Origin: Thalassobius sp. I31.1
GTDB lineage: Bacteria; Pseudomonadota; Alphaproteobacteria; Rhodobacterales; Rhodobacteraceae
Direction: 5' to 3'
Assembly: GCF_003031585.1 (NCBI RefSeq)
Contig: NZ_PWAA01000017.1
Span: 1 to 37,614, forward strand
DNA: 37,614 bases
Shown: positions 25,129 through 33,384 of the stretch, one piece after another
Layout of the letters: each line of letters opens with the position of its first letter
Position numbering within the stretch: position 1 is the first letter of the stretch
The notes under the pieces: model-generated
What the model was told of the DNA's origin: nothing
Database searches by the model: none
Seen by the model: the letters and a program-made list of their open reading frames with translations, nothing else
Translations under genes and position numbers: made by a program

Positions 25129-25332
25129 TTCTCTTTCATCCGGACTATGACCGTCGGTTCCGGAATTACACCGGATCTGCTGACACCAGAAACCGGATGC
25201 AGACGCGATACACAATCTATGCACAAACCATGCACATCTTATGCATACACACTGTATACAGTTTCAGGCCGCTCGCGGACTTACGGGTTACCCCGCTTAC
25301 CGCCGGTGGGGAATTTCACCCCGCCCTGAGAA
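25129..25332 (-). ncRNA. FMN riboswitch (RFN element) upstream of ribH
   Basis: On the minus strand the conserved parts occur in order: GGGCGGGGTGAAATTCCCC, ACCGGCGGTAAG, CCGCGAGC, CAGATCCGGTGTAATTCCGG, CCGACGGTCATAGTCCGGAT, then GAAAGAGA. The closing stem is TTCTC/GAGAA. An unusually long variable arm spans 25186-25268. A further imperfect hairpin (CAAAAG/CTTTTG, 25090-25123) lies between aptamer and gene and may be the expression platform. FMN binding should lower ribH expression. Confidence 0.95.
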
Positions 25333-25403
25333 CAGGGGGAATATGGCGTGGGGTTGCAAGGGACGCAATGGCCTCCTACGACTTTGCATGAAAGGAATCC
25401 GTC

Positions 25404-26027
25404 ATGCATCCGAATCCAGCGTTTCGCCAGACCCCGGAAGATCAGAAGCTGAAGCTTGCCCGCGACCGGGGCTTTGGTGGGCTTTCCGTGAACGGGGCAG
25501 ATGGCCCTTTGATTTCCCATGTGCCGTTTATCATAAATGAGGAGGCGGAGTTTGCGGATATGCATCTGGTGCGCTCGAACCCGATTGTGCGCCTGCTGAA
25601 AGATCCCGCGCCTGCGGTGATCGCTGTGTCCGGTCCGGATGCCTATATTTCGCCCGATTGGTACGGGGCTGAGGATCAGGTGCCGACCTGGAATTATGTT
25701 GCGGTGCATTTGCGTGGTGAATTGTCTTTGCGCCCGCAGGAAGAACTGCGCAGTCATCTGGATGAACTGGCCGCATATTTTGAAGTCCGCCTGTTGCCGA
25801 AGCCACCCTGGAGCAATGATAAAATGACACCAGAGGCGCTGGGCCGGATGATGCGGATGATTGTGCCGGTGCGTTTGAAAATTGATGCGGTGAATGGCAC
25901 CTGGAAGCTGGGCCAGAACAAGGGCGAAGCCGCACGCAATGGCGCGGCGGACGGGCTGGAGGGTGCTGGTTTTGGGCAGGATCCACAGGCAATTGCCCGC
26001 CGGATGCGTGACGCGGGTGACGCCTGA
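25404..26027 (+). CDS. PaiB-like FMN-binding protein
   Basis: A 207-residue protein of the PaiB / FMN-binding negative regulator family (split-barrel flavin fold). It opens MHPNPAFRQ, a family hallmark, and has GPLISHVPFI (about 34-43), HLVRSNPIVRLL, and SGPDAYISPDWYG with TWNYVAVHLRG (about 76-103). In Bacillus, PaiB was described as a regulator, but many members may be flavin-dependent enzymes, so a regulatory role here is uncertain. AAAGGA lies seven bases ahead of ATG 25404. It is divergent from ribH, with the FMN riboswitch DNA between them. Confidence 0.88.
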   Translation: MHPNPAFRQTPEDQKLKLARDRGFGGLSVNGADGPLISHVPFIINEEAEFADMHLVRSNPIVRLLKDPAPAVIAVSGPDAYISPDWYGAEDQVPTWNYVAVHLRGELSLRPQEELRSHLDELAAYFEVRLLPKPPWSNDKMTPEALGRMMRMIVPVRLKIDAVNGTWKLGQNKGEAARNGAADGLEGAGFGQDPQAIARRMRDAGDA

Positions 26028-26078
26028 CTCGACAGATGTTGGCGCGCGTGGGCATGATTGCAGGCAGGAGGATCTGAT

Positions 26079-26363
26079 ATGCCTGTACCTGCTTTGCCCG
26101 TGATCACCGGTTTTGCCCTGCGTTATGGAATGGTTGCGCTTGCGACGTATGCGTTCACCCGGACTGTGCGCATTGGACGATGGGATCAGTCTGAAGAAGA
26201 TGCCCATGATAAAGTGGAAGAAGGCGTTTCCCTGCGGCGTGAACCCGGACAGATAAACACGACCGGACGGTTTCACCGCATTATCAGGCTTGGCAAATCG
26301 GGCCCGGGGATAGAGATTGATGCCAGCGGGTTTGGCCGCGTGAAATTCCGAAAAACCGACTGA
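26079..26363 (+). CDS. Small protein with N-terminal hydrophobic segment, function unknown
   Basis: A 94-residue protein not recognised as a family. GGAGGA (26067-26072) sits seven bases ahead of ATG 26079; the in-frame start at 26058 is weaker. Residues 6-26 (PVITGFALRYGMVALATYAF) form one probable membrane helix. The rest is charged and ends with a compact basic region (GFGRVKFRKTD). It lies between the PaiB-like gene and a GST, 12 bases before the latter, probably in one operon. Confidence 0.72.
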   Translation: MPVPALPVITGFALRYGMVALATYAFTRTVRIGRWDQSEEDAHDKVEEGVSLRREPGQINTTGRFHRIIRLGKSGPGIEIDASGFGRVKFRKTD

Positions 26364-26375
26364 CAGGATCTGATC

Positions 26376-26978
26376 ATGAAACTCCATCACTCTCCGACTT
26401 CTCCTTATGTGCGCAAAGTGATGGTGGTTCTTCATGAAACCGGGCAGCTGGATGATGTGGAACTTGTGACGACCTCTGGCACGCCGCTTGATCCGGCGGA
26501 TGGGTTTGCTGCTGTGAATCCTCTCAGCAAAGTTCCGGCCCTGGTGACGGAGGACGGGCAGGCCATTTATGACAGCCGCATTATCTGCCGCTACCTTGAT
26601 GCCCGCGCAAATGCCGGGCTGTATGGCAGTGATGACACCTGGCGCATCCAGACGCTTGAGGCGACGGGTGAAGGTATGATCGATGCAGCCCTGTTGATGG
26701 CCTATGAATGGCGCCTGCGTCCGGAAGAAATCCGCTTTGAAGCCTGGGTTGAAGGGCAGTGGAATAAGGTCGCCCAGGCGCTTGATGTGATTAAACGCGA
26801 CTATATGGATCTGATGAACGCGCCTCTGAACGCGGGGCAGATCGCGGTTGCCTGTGCGCTGGGCTATCTGGACCTGCGCAACGCAGACCGCAACTGGCGC
26901 GCCGGAAGGCCGGGGCTTGCGGAATGGTTTGAAGCGTTTTCTGCGCGTGAGCCCATGCTGGCGACTGTGCCGGGCTGA
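26376..26978 (+). CDS. Glutathione S-transferase family protein
   Basis: A 200-residue GST with a thioredoxin-like N-domain (HHSPTSPYVRKVMVVLHETG, about 4-23) and a helical C-domain. Serine/Tyr in SPTSPYVRKV occupies the catalytic position, and KVPALVTEDG with YDSRIICRYLD (about 49-74) supplies the glutathione-binding loop. It differs from the GST at 22726, which has a Cys motif, so the two are not recent copies. Substrate unknown. The DUF4166 gene starts one base after its stop. Confidence 0.9.
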   Translation: MKLHHSPTSPYVRKVMVVLHETGQLDDVELVTTSGTPLDPADGFAAVNPLSKVPALVTEDGQAIYDSRIICRYLDARANAGLYGSDDTWRIQTLEATGEGMIDAALLMAYEWRLRPEEIRFEAWVEGQWNKVAQALDVIKRDYMDLMNAPLNAGQIAVACALGYLDLRNADRNWRAGRPGLAEWFEAFSAREPMLATVPG

Positions 26979-26979
26979 G

Positions 26980-27546
26980 ATGAATAAGGTGCTTTACCGT
27001 AAAGTCCTGGGCGCTGATTTCGATCAGTTGCCCGAACAGGTGCAGAAACTGCATGGCAGTGCTGAACAGCGTGGCTGGTCCGGGCAGGTGAACGCGCGGG
27101 CGGGGCGGAATGTGTTTGCGCGGCTTGCGGCGAAGGTTTCGGGGTTTCCCACAAAGGATTTTGACGGGCCGGTTTCGGTGAGTTTTATCCCGGATGAAAA
27201 GGGTGAGCTGTGGGAACGCGATTTCGGCGGATATAAATTCCATACATATCAGACCCCGGGGCAGGGGCGGAACGCGGGGCTGCTGATTGAGCAATTCGGG
27301 GCGATACATGTGGCCCTGGCTGTGGTTGCGCAGGACGGGCGGCTTTATCTGATTCCCCGGCGCTGGACGTTTCTGGGGGTTCCCCTGCCGAAATTCCTGC
27401 TGCCGGGTGGCGACAGTTTTGAATATGAGGCCGACGGGCGATTCCACTTTGATGTTGCTGTGCATCTGCCCCTGATCGGGCAGATCGTGGGGTATCGCGG
27501 CTGGCTTATGCCGGATGATCAGAAATTCCGGGAAAACGCTGCCTGA
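26980..27546 (+). CDS. DUF4166 protein
   Basis: A 188-residue protein of the DUF4166 family, function unknown. Characteristic elements are YRKVLGADFDQLPEQVQKLH at the start and ERDFGGYKFHTYQ in the middle, then RRWTFLGVPLPKFLLP, with a final HFDVAVHLPLIGQIVGYRG. I use ATG 26980 because the longer frame begins inside the GST gene. Family members are sometimes fused to saccharopine-dehydrogenase-like proteins. Its last 28 bases overlap the end of the convergent Slam-like gene, so transcription of one may disturb the other. Confidence 0.85.
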   Translation: MNKVLYRKVLGADFDQLPEQVQKLHGSAEQRGWSGQVNARAGRNVFARLAAKVSGFPTKDFDGPVSVSFIPDEKGELWERDFGGYKFHTYQTPGQGRNAGLLIEQFGAIHVALAVVAQDGRLYLIPRRWTFLGVPLPKFLLPGGDSFEYEADGRFHFDVAVHLPLIGQIVGYRGWLMPDDQKFRENAA

Positions 27547-28889
27547 CATTCAGTGACATTATAGTCAAAAAACGCAACATTGGACCGGTTGATTGTATGG
27601 CTGCAATTCAGAACCGGGGTGAAGCCACGGAAGTTGATCCTGTTGTGCTGTAGGCCCAGGATAAGTTTGTAGTATTCGTCGTCTCTTGCGAAAGTTTGCA
27701 GAGGGTATTCACCGACAAAATTCCGGGATCCGATTTCCAACCCGAAGCTGGTGCGCAATCCGCCCTCCCAGGCTTTGGTCAGATTGCCGAACAGACGGTG
27801 GCTATCGTGTTGCAGATGTGCCAGCTGAGGGCGGTTCCTTTCGAGCCCGAGCCCCATGGTCAGGGACAGGTCGGGATTGAACTGATGGGTCAGGCTGGCT
27901 GTGGCCGTGCTGATGAAAGCATCCTGATGTTTCTGGTCTTCATAGTCCCGCCGTTCGCGACCAAAGGACAAATGAAGCTGATTGCGGGGGGAGATGCGGT
28001 GAAACAGACCGAAACTCAGTCCCAGTGCTTCGTTTCCTTCATTGCGTTCTGCATCCGGGCCGTTTTCCTGCGGTATGGCGTACCGCTTCCATGTGCGTCG
28101 GTAGTATGGGGTGATAAACCAGCGCCCGCTTTCGGTGAACCGTTCACCGGTAAGGGACAGGCTGCCAGCCGTTCCGTTATACTGCGTTTCGGCGTATTGG
28201 GATCGGGAGGCGCTCCAGTTCAAAGTATAACGCGTGTTCTGGTCCGGGATATGGCGGAAGAAACCAGACAGACCGAATTGCGCCCCGATGCCGGAGCTTT
28301 CCTGTGATTCCTCGTCGATAACAAATGTACCGATTGTGGTGCCCAGGGTGGTGTTTGTTGTCCCCCGGTTAATATTGGTTGAGGGAAGAAAAGCGAAAAA
28401 ACCGCTGAAACCAACGGTTTTATTCTGGTGAATTGTATTCAGGAAGTTGCGATAAGTGTCGCGCATCCGGGGGTCTGGATCGCTATTCAGAAGATCATTG
28501 AAGTGATGTTCTGCCGGACGGAAATCTCGGGCCAGAAGTAAGCTATGTGCCAGTTCACGACGGGCAATGATATGACCGGGATCAAGGAGTAAAGCCTGAC
28601 GAAACAGATGGGTTGCCTCCGGCAGCCGCCTTTGCAGTTTTGCGATCCGGCCTTCAAGAACCAGGCGATCTTCCTCCCGGTGATCATTTTGAGCAAGAAG
28701 CTGACGTGCGCTATCAAAATTCCCGGCCTGCGCCAGTTGAATAAGGGTCTGATCAAGCGCAATGCTGATACGAGCCTGAGACGCAGTCGGGAACGCAATA
28801 GCAAGCAAGACCGCAAAAGCTGCGGGCAGGAATCCTGAGGCACGGCCAATCGGGCTGCGCCTCAGGATGGTGTGTATAAAATGACGCAA
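27519..28889 (-). CDS. Slam-like outer-membrane surface-lipoprotein exporter (DUF560)
   Basis: A 456-residue outer-membrane protein. A signal peptide (cleavage near residue 38, ASQA|R) is followed by TPR-type helices (about 45-150: LIQLAQAGNFDSARQLL, LLLDPGHIIARRELAHSLL). A beta-barrel of alternating strands (about 160-456) ends in Phe, the outer-membrane signature. The closing segment ARDDEYYKLILGLQHNR to GFTPVLNC and SNVAFFDYN is the DUF560 / surface lipoprotein assembly modulator pattern. In Neisseria, Slam moves lipoproteins to the cell surface. The start appears to be a TTG at 28889, 15 bases after the lipoprotein stop, with no good site, so translational coupling is likely. Confidence 0.85.
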   Translation of the reverse strand: MRHFIHTILRRSPIGRASGFLPAAFAVLLAIAFPTASQARISIALDQTLIQLAQAGNFDSARQLLAQNDHREEDRLVLEGRIAKLQRRLPEATHLFRQALLLDPGHIIARRELAHSLLLARDFRPAEHHFNDLLNSDPDPRMRDTYRNFLNTIHQNKTVGFSGFFAFLPSTNINRGTTNTTLGTTIGTFVIDEESQESSGIGAQFGLSGFFRHIPDQNTRYTLNWSASRSQYAETQYNGTAGSLSLTGERFTESGRWFITPYYRRTWKRYAIPQENGPDAERNEGNEALGLSFGLFHRISPRNQLHLSFGRERRDYEDQKHQDAFISTATASLTHQFNPDLSLTMGLGLERNRPQLAHLQHDSHRLFGNLTKAWEGGLRTSFGLEIGSRNFVGEYPLQTFARDDEYYKLILGLQHNRINFRGFTPVLNCSHTINRSNVAFFDYNVTECQAAFSRNF

Positions 28890-28903
28890 TTTAATGCGCG
28901 CGA

Positions 28904-29566
28904 TCAGTTCTGCGTACCGACAATACCGCCCACAAGAATGGTATTGGAGTCGTTCCCATGGAAGGCGCCGATTACACCATCCGAGCCAATCATACCGCTG
29001 AGGTCGCCATCTACGCTTCCGTTGACAGTTGTCAGACCGCCGCTGCCAATAACAGTCGCGCTGTAGTTCGCAGTAACAGTACCGTCCAGATCGCGCCCAT
29101 TGATTGTGCCGTTGACGGAAAGTTCAGAGTTGCTGCCTGTCAATGTACCTGCACCGAAGTTAGCGTTCAGCGTCAGATTTCCGTCTTCGCTCAGGCGATC
29201 TCCGCCGATAGTGCTGCTGGTACGGGCGACATTGTCGATAACCTGATATTCGTATTGGGTGCTGTAGTTGGCAGATCCACTGGTTTCTGTGCTGCCAACA
29301 TTGGCACCAGGAGCAATGCCGACATATCCAAGCGCCTGCCCTGAACTCAGGTCAAGACCGGTTACAAAAGCAACACGTCCAACAGATCCACTGCTGACAG
29401 AACCGTTTGACTCGCTGGACAGGCTTACATTCACGTTGGTGCCGGAAACGGATCTGATACCTGTGCCGGTGGGTGAACCTGCCAGGCCATCGCTATCACT
29501 GGTGCAAGCCGAAAAAAATGGAATTGTCAGGCAGGCCACTGCAAGGGAAAATTTGCTGTTTTTCAT
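28904..29566 (-). CDS. Putative Slam-dependent surface lipoprotein with TbpB-like barrel
   Basis: A 220-residue lipoprotein. Residues 1-20 form a lipoprotein signal and Cys21 in FFSAC is the lipidation site, followed by Ser/Asp/Gly-rich linker sequence that avoids fixing it in the inner membrane. The rest is Gly/Ser/Thr/Asn-rich alternating strand. It ends with a barrel pattern (DGTVTANYSATVIGSG, VNGSVDGDLSGMIG, VIGAFHGND, GGIVG) like the C-terminal handle-barrel of TbpB-type surface lipoproteins. It is followed at once by the Slam-like gene, the usual substrate-exporter pairing. The bound ligand (iron carrier, haem or other) cannot be told. Confidence 0.82.
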   Translation of the reverse strand: MKNSKFSLAVACLTIPFFSACTSDSDGLAGSPTGTGIRSVSGTNVNVSLSSESNGSVSSGSVGRVAFVTGLDLSSGQALGYVGIAPGANVGSTETSGSANYSTQYEYQVIDNVARTSSTIGGDRLSEDGNLTLNANFGAGTLTGSNSELSVNGTINGRDLDGTVTANYSATVIGSGGLTTVNGSVDGDLSGMIGSDGVIGAFHGNDSNTILVGGIVGTQN

Positions 29567-29627
29567 AATTTTTTCTTTCTTTACTATTGGTAACTTTTCT
29601 TAATTTCAGGGAGTTCCTGAGGCAAGA

Positions 29628-29656
29628 ATAAAGTAGCTCCCAGGAGTGTTTTTCAA
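29628..29656 (-). promoter_or_regulatory. Candidate promoter of the lipoprotein-Slam operon
   Basis: On the minus strand TTGAAA (plus 29651-29656) and CTTTAT (29628-29633) are 17 bases apart, about 60 bases ahead of the lipoprotein start. The match is fair. No clear iron-regulator box was seen. Confidence 0.45.
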
Positions 29657-29928
29657 GTGAGAGAACGGCTGAAGGTGTGATGTTCCTGGATGATGCTTGT
29701 CTGACGCTGACAGATGGCCGTAGCACGGAGGCCGATGTGTCGAGTATCTGAGAAAAACAGGTTGAAATATTCGTGCGAATACCGCGACAAATGCGCATAA
29801 ATTGCTTTCTGCATCTAATGTGCGCTGGACGTAGCGCAAATGGCGGGCTAAACACCGCCGAAGGCCACGTTTACGCGTGGTTTGTCGTCGTTATGGCACT
29901 CAACGGTACCTGAAAGGGAGAAACACTC
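29657..29928. other. Leader region of the bc1 operon
   Basis: No gene is apparent. It contains the palindrome TATTCG-TG-CGAATA (29768-29781) and a CCACG/CGTGG hairpin near 29865-29880. No promoter with a good -35/-10 pair was found, although the bc1 operon promoter should lie here. The core CGAATA also forms an inverted repeat ahead of the kinase operon. Confidence 0.4.
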
Positions 29929-30501
29929 GTGTCCCACACAGATGATCACGAAGGCACCCGTCGGGATTTTCTCTATTACGCGACTGGTGGCACCGCCGCA
30001 GTTGCAGCCGGCGCAGTTGCTCTGCCGCTGGTAAATCAGATGAATCCAAGCGCGGACGTGCTGGCTCTGGCCTCTATCCGAGTAGATATTTCCGGGGTCG
30101 CACCCGGCACACAGCTGACTGTAAAATGGCAGGGTAAACCGGTTTTCATCCGTCACCGGACGGAAGAGGAAATCGAAGAAGCCCGCGCTGTTGAGATGGG
30201 TGAACTCATCGATGCAGAAGCACGCAATGAAAACCGCAGCATCGGTGCAGATGCAGCCGATCAGAACCGTTCGCTGGATGAAGAAGGCAAATGGCTGGTC
30301 ATGATGGGTGTCTGTACCCACCTTGGTTGTGTTCCGCTGGGGGATGGCGCTGGTGAATTCCATGGCTGGTTCTGCCCATGCCACGGTTCCCACTACGATA
30401 CCTCTGGCCGTATCCGCAAAGGCCCTGCACCAGAGAACCTGCCGGTTCCGGTTGCAAGCTTTGTTGACGAAAACACTGTTCAGCTTGGGGAGGAAGCATA
30501 A
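29929..30501 (+). CDS. petA: Ubiquinol-cytochrome c reductase Rieske iron-sulfur subunit
   Basis: A 190-residue Rieske protein of complex III, starting at GTG 29929 with AGGGAG at 29915-29920. A twin-arginine-like motif [12 protein letters not shown] (about 10-21) leads into the single membrane anchor (about 15-36). The 2Fe-2S ligands are C129, H131, C149 and H152, and C134 with C151 form the structural disulfide (CTHLGC, CPCHGSH). Length and the inserted acidic stretch fit the alphaproteobacterial form. It overlaps petB by one base. Confidence 0.97.
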   Translation: MSHTDDHEGTRRDFLYYATGGTAAVAAGAVALPLVNQMNPSADVLALASIRVDISGVAPGTQLTVKWQGKPVFIRHRTEEEIEEARAVEMGELIDAEARNENRSIGADAADQNRSLDEEGKWLVMMGVCTHLGCVPLGDGAGEFHGWFCPCHGSHYDTSGRIRKGPAPENLPVPVASFVDENTVQLGEEA

Positions 30502-31823
30502 TGTCCGGTCTTCCACACGACGCATATGAGCCAAAGACAGGCATCGAAAAATGGGTTGATTCCCGTCTGCCGATTGTTGGTCTGCTCTATGTTACTCTGA
30601 CAGCACCTACACCGAAAAACCTGAACTGGATGTGGATCTGGGGCATTGTCCTGACCTTCTGTCTGGCTCTGCAGATCGTCACAGGTATTATCCTTGTGAT
30701 GCATTACACACCGCATGTTGATCTGGCCTTTGCGTCTATCGAACACATCATGCGTGACGTAAACGGCGGGCATATGATCCGCTATGCCCACATGAACGGC
30801 GCATCGCTGTTCTTCGTGGCTGTTTACGCCCACATCTTCCGTGGTCTCTACTACGGTTCTTACAAAGCACCACGTGAAATCACATGGGTGATCGGCATGC
30901 TGATCTACCTTCTGATGATGGGCACAGCCTTTATGGGTTATGTTCTGCCATGGGGTCAGATGTCTTTCCACGGCACAGCGGTTATCACCGGCCTGTTCGG
31001 CGCTGTTCCGGGCGTTGGTGAAGCACTGCAAACCTGGCTTTTGGGTGCTGGCGCTGTTGGTCAGCCTGCTCTGAACCGCTTCTTCTCACTGCACTATCTG
31101 CTGCCATTCGTGATTGCAGGCCTTGTGATTGTTCACATCTGGGCTTTCCACCACACAGGCAACAACAACCCAACCGGTGTTGAAGTGCGTAAGAAGAACC
31201 TGGAAGAAGTGAAAAAAGACACATTGCCGTTCTGGCCTTACTTTGTGATCAAAGATCTCTTCGCTCTGGCTGTTATCCTGACAGTGTTCTGGGCTGTGGT
31301 TGGCTTTATGCCAAACTATCTGGGTCACCCGGATAACTACATTCCTGCGAATGCTCTGGCGACACCTGCGCACATCGTTCCTGAATGGTACTTCCTGCCG
31401 TTCTACGCGATCCTGCGTGCCTTCACTGCAGAAGTATGGGCCGTACAGCTGGTTGAAATTCTGACCGGTGGTATCGTTGATGCGAAATTCTTCGGTGTTC
31501 TGGCGATGTTCGGCGCGATCGTTGCGATGGCTCTGGCCCCTTGGCTTGATACATCCTCTGTACGTTCCGGTCGTTACCGCCCGATGTTCCGCATGTGGTT
31601 CGCCGTTCTGGTTGTCGACTTCTTCGTTCTGATGTGGGTTGGCGCGCGTCCGACTGACTTCCCATATGACTGGATCTCACTGATCGCAGCGACTTACTGG
31701 TTCGCTTACTTCTTCGTGATCCTGCCGCTTCTGGGTGTGATCGAGAAGCCGGAAGCACAACCCGAAACCATCGAAGCCGATTTCAACGCCCACTACCCGG
31801 GCGCTGACAAATCCGCCAACTAA
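30501..31823 (+). CDS. petB: Cytochrome b of the bc1 complex
   Basis: A 440-residue cytochrome b with eight expected membrane helices and both haem-binding His pairs in helices B and [11 protein letters not shown] is typical of the quinol-oxidation region and [14 protein letters not shown] carries the PEWY motif of the Qo site. It is a full-length, unsplit mitochondrial-type cytochrome b. GGGGAGG precedes the start. The acidic C-terminal tail ([18 protein letters not shown]) is normal for Rhodobacterales. Confidence 0.97.
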   Translation: MSGLPHDAYEPKTGIEKWVDSRLPIVGLLYVTLTAPTPKNLNWMWIWGIVLTFCLALQIVTGIILVMHYTPHVDLAFASIEHIMRDVNGGHMIRYAHMNGASLFFVAVYAHIFRGLYYGSYKAPREITWVIGMLIYLLMMGTAFMGYVLPWGQMSFHGTAVITGLFGAVPGVGEALQTWLLGAGAVGQPALNRFFSLHYLLPFVIAGLVIVHIWAFHHTGNNNPTGVEVRKKNLEEVKKDTLPFWPYFVIKDLFALAVILTVFWAVVGFMPNYLGHPDNYIPANALATPAHIVPEWYFLPFYAILRAFTAEVWAVQLVEILTGGIVDAKFFGVLAMFGAIVAMALAPWLDTSSVRSGRYRPMFRMWFAVLVVDFFVLMWVGARPTDFPYDWISLIAATYWFAYFFVILPLLGVIEKPEAQPETIEADFNAHYPGADKSAN

Positions 31824-31838
31824 GAAAGGATCAGGATT

Positions 31839-32636
31839 ATGATGAAGAAACTTCTGATCTCTGCAGCACTGACACTGGGTCTCACATCCGGCGCAATGGC
31901 TGCTGGCGGTGGCGAACAGGCGATCACAGACTATGAATTCTCTTTCGAGGGCCCCTTCGGGACCTTCGATCGTGATCAGCTTCAGCGTGGCCTTCAGGTC
32001 TACACCGAAGTCTGTTCTGCCTGTCATGGTCTGCAGTATCTGTATTTCCGCAACCTGGCTGATGAAGGTGGCCCGGCTTATACCGGCGATCAGGCCCGTG
32101 CCTATGCAGAGACCATTCAGATCTATGATCCGGAAATCGACGATTACCGTGCGGCGACACCAGCGGACAAGTTCCCTGAGAACACCGGTGCCGGCGCACC
32201 TGACCTGACCCTGATGGCGAAGGCACGTGCTGGTTTCCATGGTCCTGCTGGTCTGGGTATCAACCAGATCGTTTACGGTATGGGCGGTGCGGAATATATC
32301 GCGTCTCTGCTGACCCACTACAATGGTCACGACGAAGAATCGAATGGCAACTTCCTGTATGGGAACGACACATTCGCAGGCGGTCTGATTTCCATGGCGC
32401 CCCCTCTGTCTGATGACATCGTGGAATATGCTGATGGTACACCTGCCACTGTGGAACAGATGGCGAAAGACGTCTCTGCCTTCCTGATGTGGACAGCTGA
32501 ACCAAAGATGATGGCGCGTAAGCAGGTTGGCTTTGTCGGCGTTGCTTTCCTCGTGCTGCTGTCTGTGCTGCTGTACCTGACCAACAAGCGTCTCTGGGCG
32601 CCGGTTAAAGGCAAAAAGCTGCACGGCGACGCATAA
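31839..32636 (+). CDS. petC: Cytochrome c1
   Basis: A 265-residue c1 subunit with a cleaved signal peptide (about 1-21), haem-attachment CSACH (C59, C62, H63), a Met ligand in ISMAPPL, and a C-terminal anchor helix ([15 protein letters not shown]) followed by a basic tail. ATG 31839 and 31842 are both possible starts. It is the last gene of the operon, ahead of the terminator. Confidence 0.96.
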   Translation: MMKKLLISAALTLGLTSGAMAAGGGEQAITDYEFSFEGPFGTFDRDQLQRGLQVYTEVCSACHGLQYLYFRNLADEGGPAYTGDQARAYAETIQIYDPEIDDYRAATPADKFPENTGAGAPDLTLMAKARAGFHGPAGLGINQIVYGMGGAEYIASLLTHYNGHDEESNGNFLYGNDTFAGGLISMAPPLSDDIVEYADGTPATVEQMAKDVSAFLMWTAEPKMMARKQVGFVGVAFLVLLSVLLYLTNKRLWAPVKGKKLHGDA

Positions 32637-32657
32637 GTATCGCTCAGAAATCAAAAG

Positions 32658-32688
32658 AAAACCCCGCCGGATCCGGCGGGGTTTTTTC
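32658..32688. terminator. Palindromic bidirectional terminator between petC and thiQ
   Basis: Bases 32658-32685 are a perfect 28-base palindrome (AAAACCCCGCCGG mirrored around AT), followed by a T run on + and preceded by an A run. It terminates both convergent operons. Confidence 0.93.
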
Positions 32689-32691
32689 GTT

Positions 32692-33384
32692 TTAGCCCAT
32701 CCAGGTGCGCATGGCTTCGGGGGGATCATTGAACAGGTTGTTCGTTTCTACCGGGGGACGGGCGATCTGGTCGGCAACCAGTATGATCTGATCGGCAATG
32801 CGTTTTGCATCCTCGGGATCATGGCTGACCATCAGCAGGGTCGCGTTGGTTTCAGTGACCAGCTCTGCCACCAGATCCAGCATTTCTGCCCGCATCGCCG
32901 GGCCAAGGGCGGCAAAGGGTTCATCCAGAAGAATCACCGGATTTCCCTGCACAAGCAGACGGGCCAGCGCCACGCGCGCGATCTGCCCGCCGGACAGGGC
33001 GGCCGGTTTACGCGTGGCCATCTCTGCCAGTCCGACACGCACCAACGCGTCTGACACACGCTGATGATCCGCCTGTGTCAGGCGCAGCGCCGGGGAAATG
33101 CCCAGGCCCACATTCTGCGCCGCACTCAGGTGGGGAAACAGGTTGTTGTCCTGGAAAATCATACTGATCGGGCGCTTTGCCGAGGGCAGGGTGGTCAGAT
33201 CATCACTGTTCCAGCGGATGTTGCCCCCGGCCGGTGTCAGAAAACCGGCAAGCGCAGACAACAGGGTTGATTTCCCCCCGCCAGAGGCTCCGATCACGGC
33301 GGTTTTTGTGCCGGGTTTAATTGTGAAATCCGCGTGCAGGGAAAAGCTGCCCTGGGTGATCTGCACATTTTCAAGTGTCAGCAT
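32692..33384 (-). CDS. thiQ: Thiamine ABC transporter ATPase
   Basis: A 230-residue ABC ATPase with Walker A GASGGGKST (about 32-40), Q-loop MIFQDNNLFPHLS, signature LSGGQIARVALARLL and Walker B VILLDEPF. It starts at ATG (minus, 33384) behind GGAAGA, overlapping thiP by 14 bases. With thiP and thiB it forms a thiamine / thiamine-diphosphate importer. The substrate call rests on the TPP riboswitch and the gene order. Confidence 0.92.
   Translation of the reverse strand: MLTLENVQITQGSFSLHADFTIKPGTKTAVIGASGGGKSTLLSALAGFLTPAGGNIRWNSDDLTTLPSAKRPISMIFQDNNLFPHLSAAQNVGLGISPALRLTQADHQRVSDALVRVGLAEMATRKPAALSGGQIARVALARLLVQGNPVILLDEPFAALGPAMRAEMLDLVAELVTETNATLLMVSHDPEDAKRIADQIILVADQIARPPVETNNLFNDPPEAMRTWMG

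Noticed and set aside
25281-26435. 384-codon minus-strand frame covering the PaiB-like gene
   Set aside because: It runs through the riboswitch and antisense to three supported genes; composition (His/Arg-rich) is typical of a shadow frame.
29768-29781. Regulatory link between the bc1 leader palindrome and the kinase upstream repeat through a shared CGAATA core
   Set aside because: The half-sites are arranged in opposite order and a six-base match is expected by chance.
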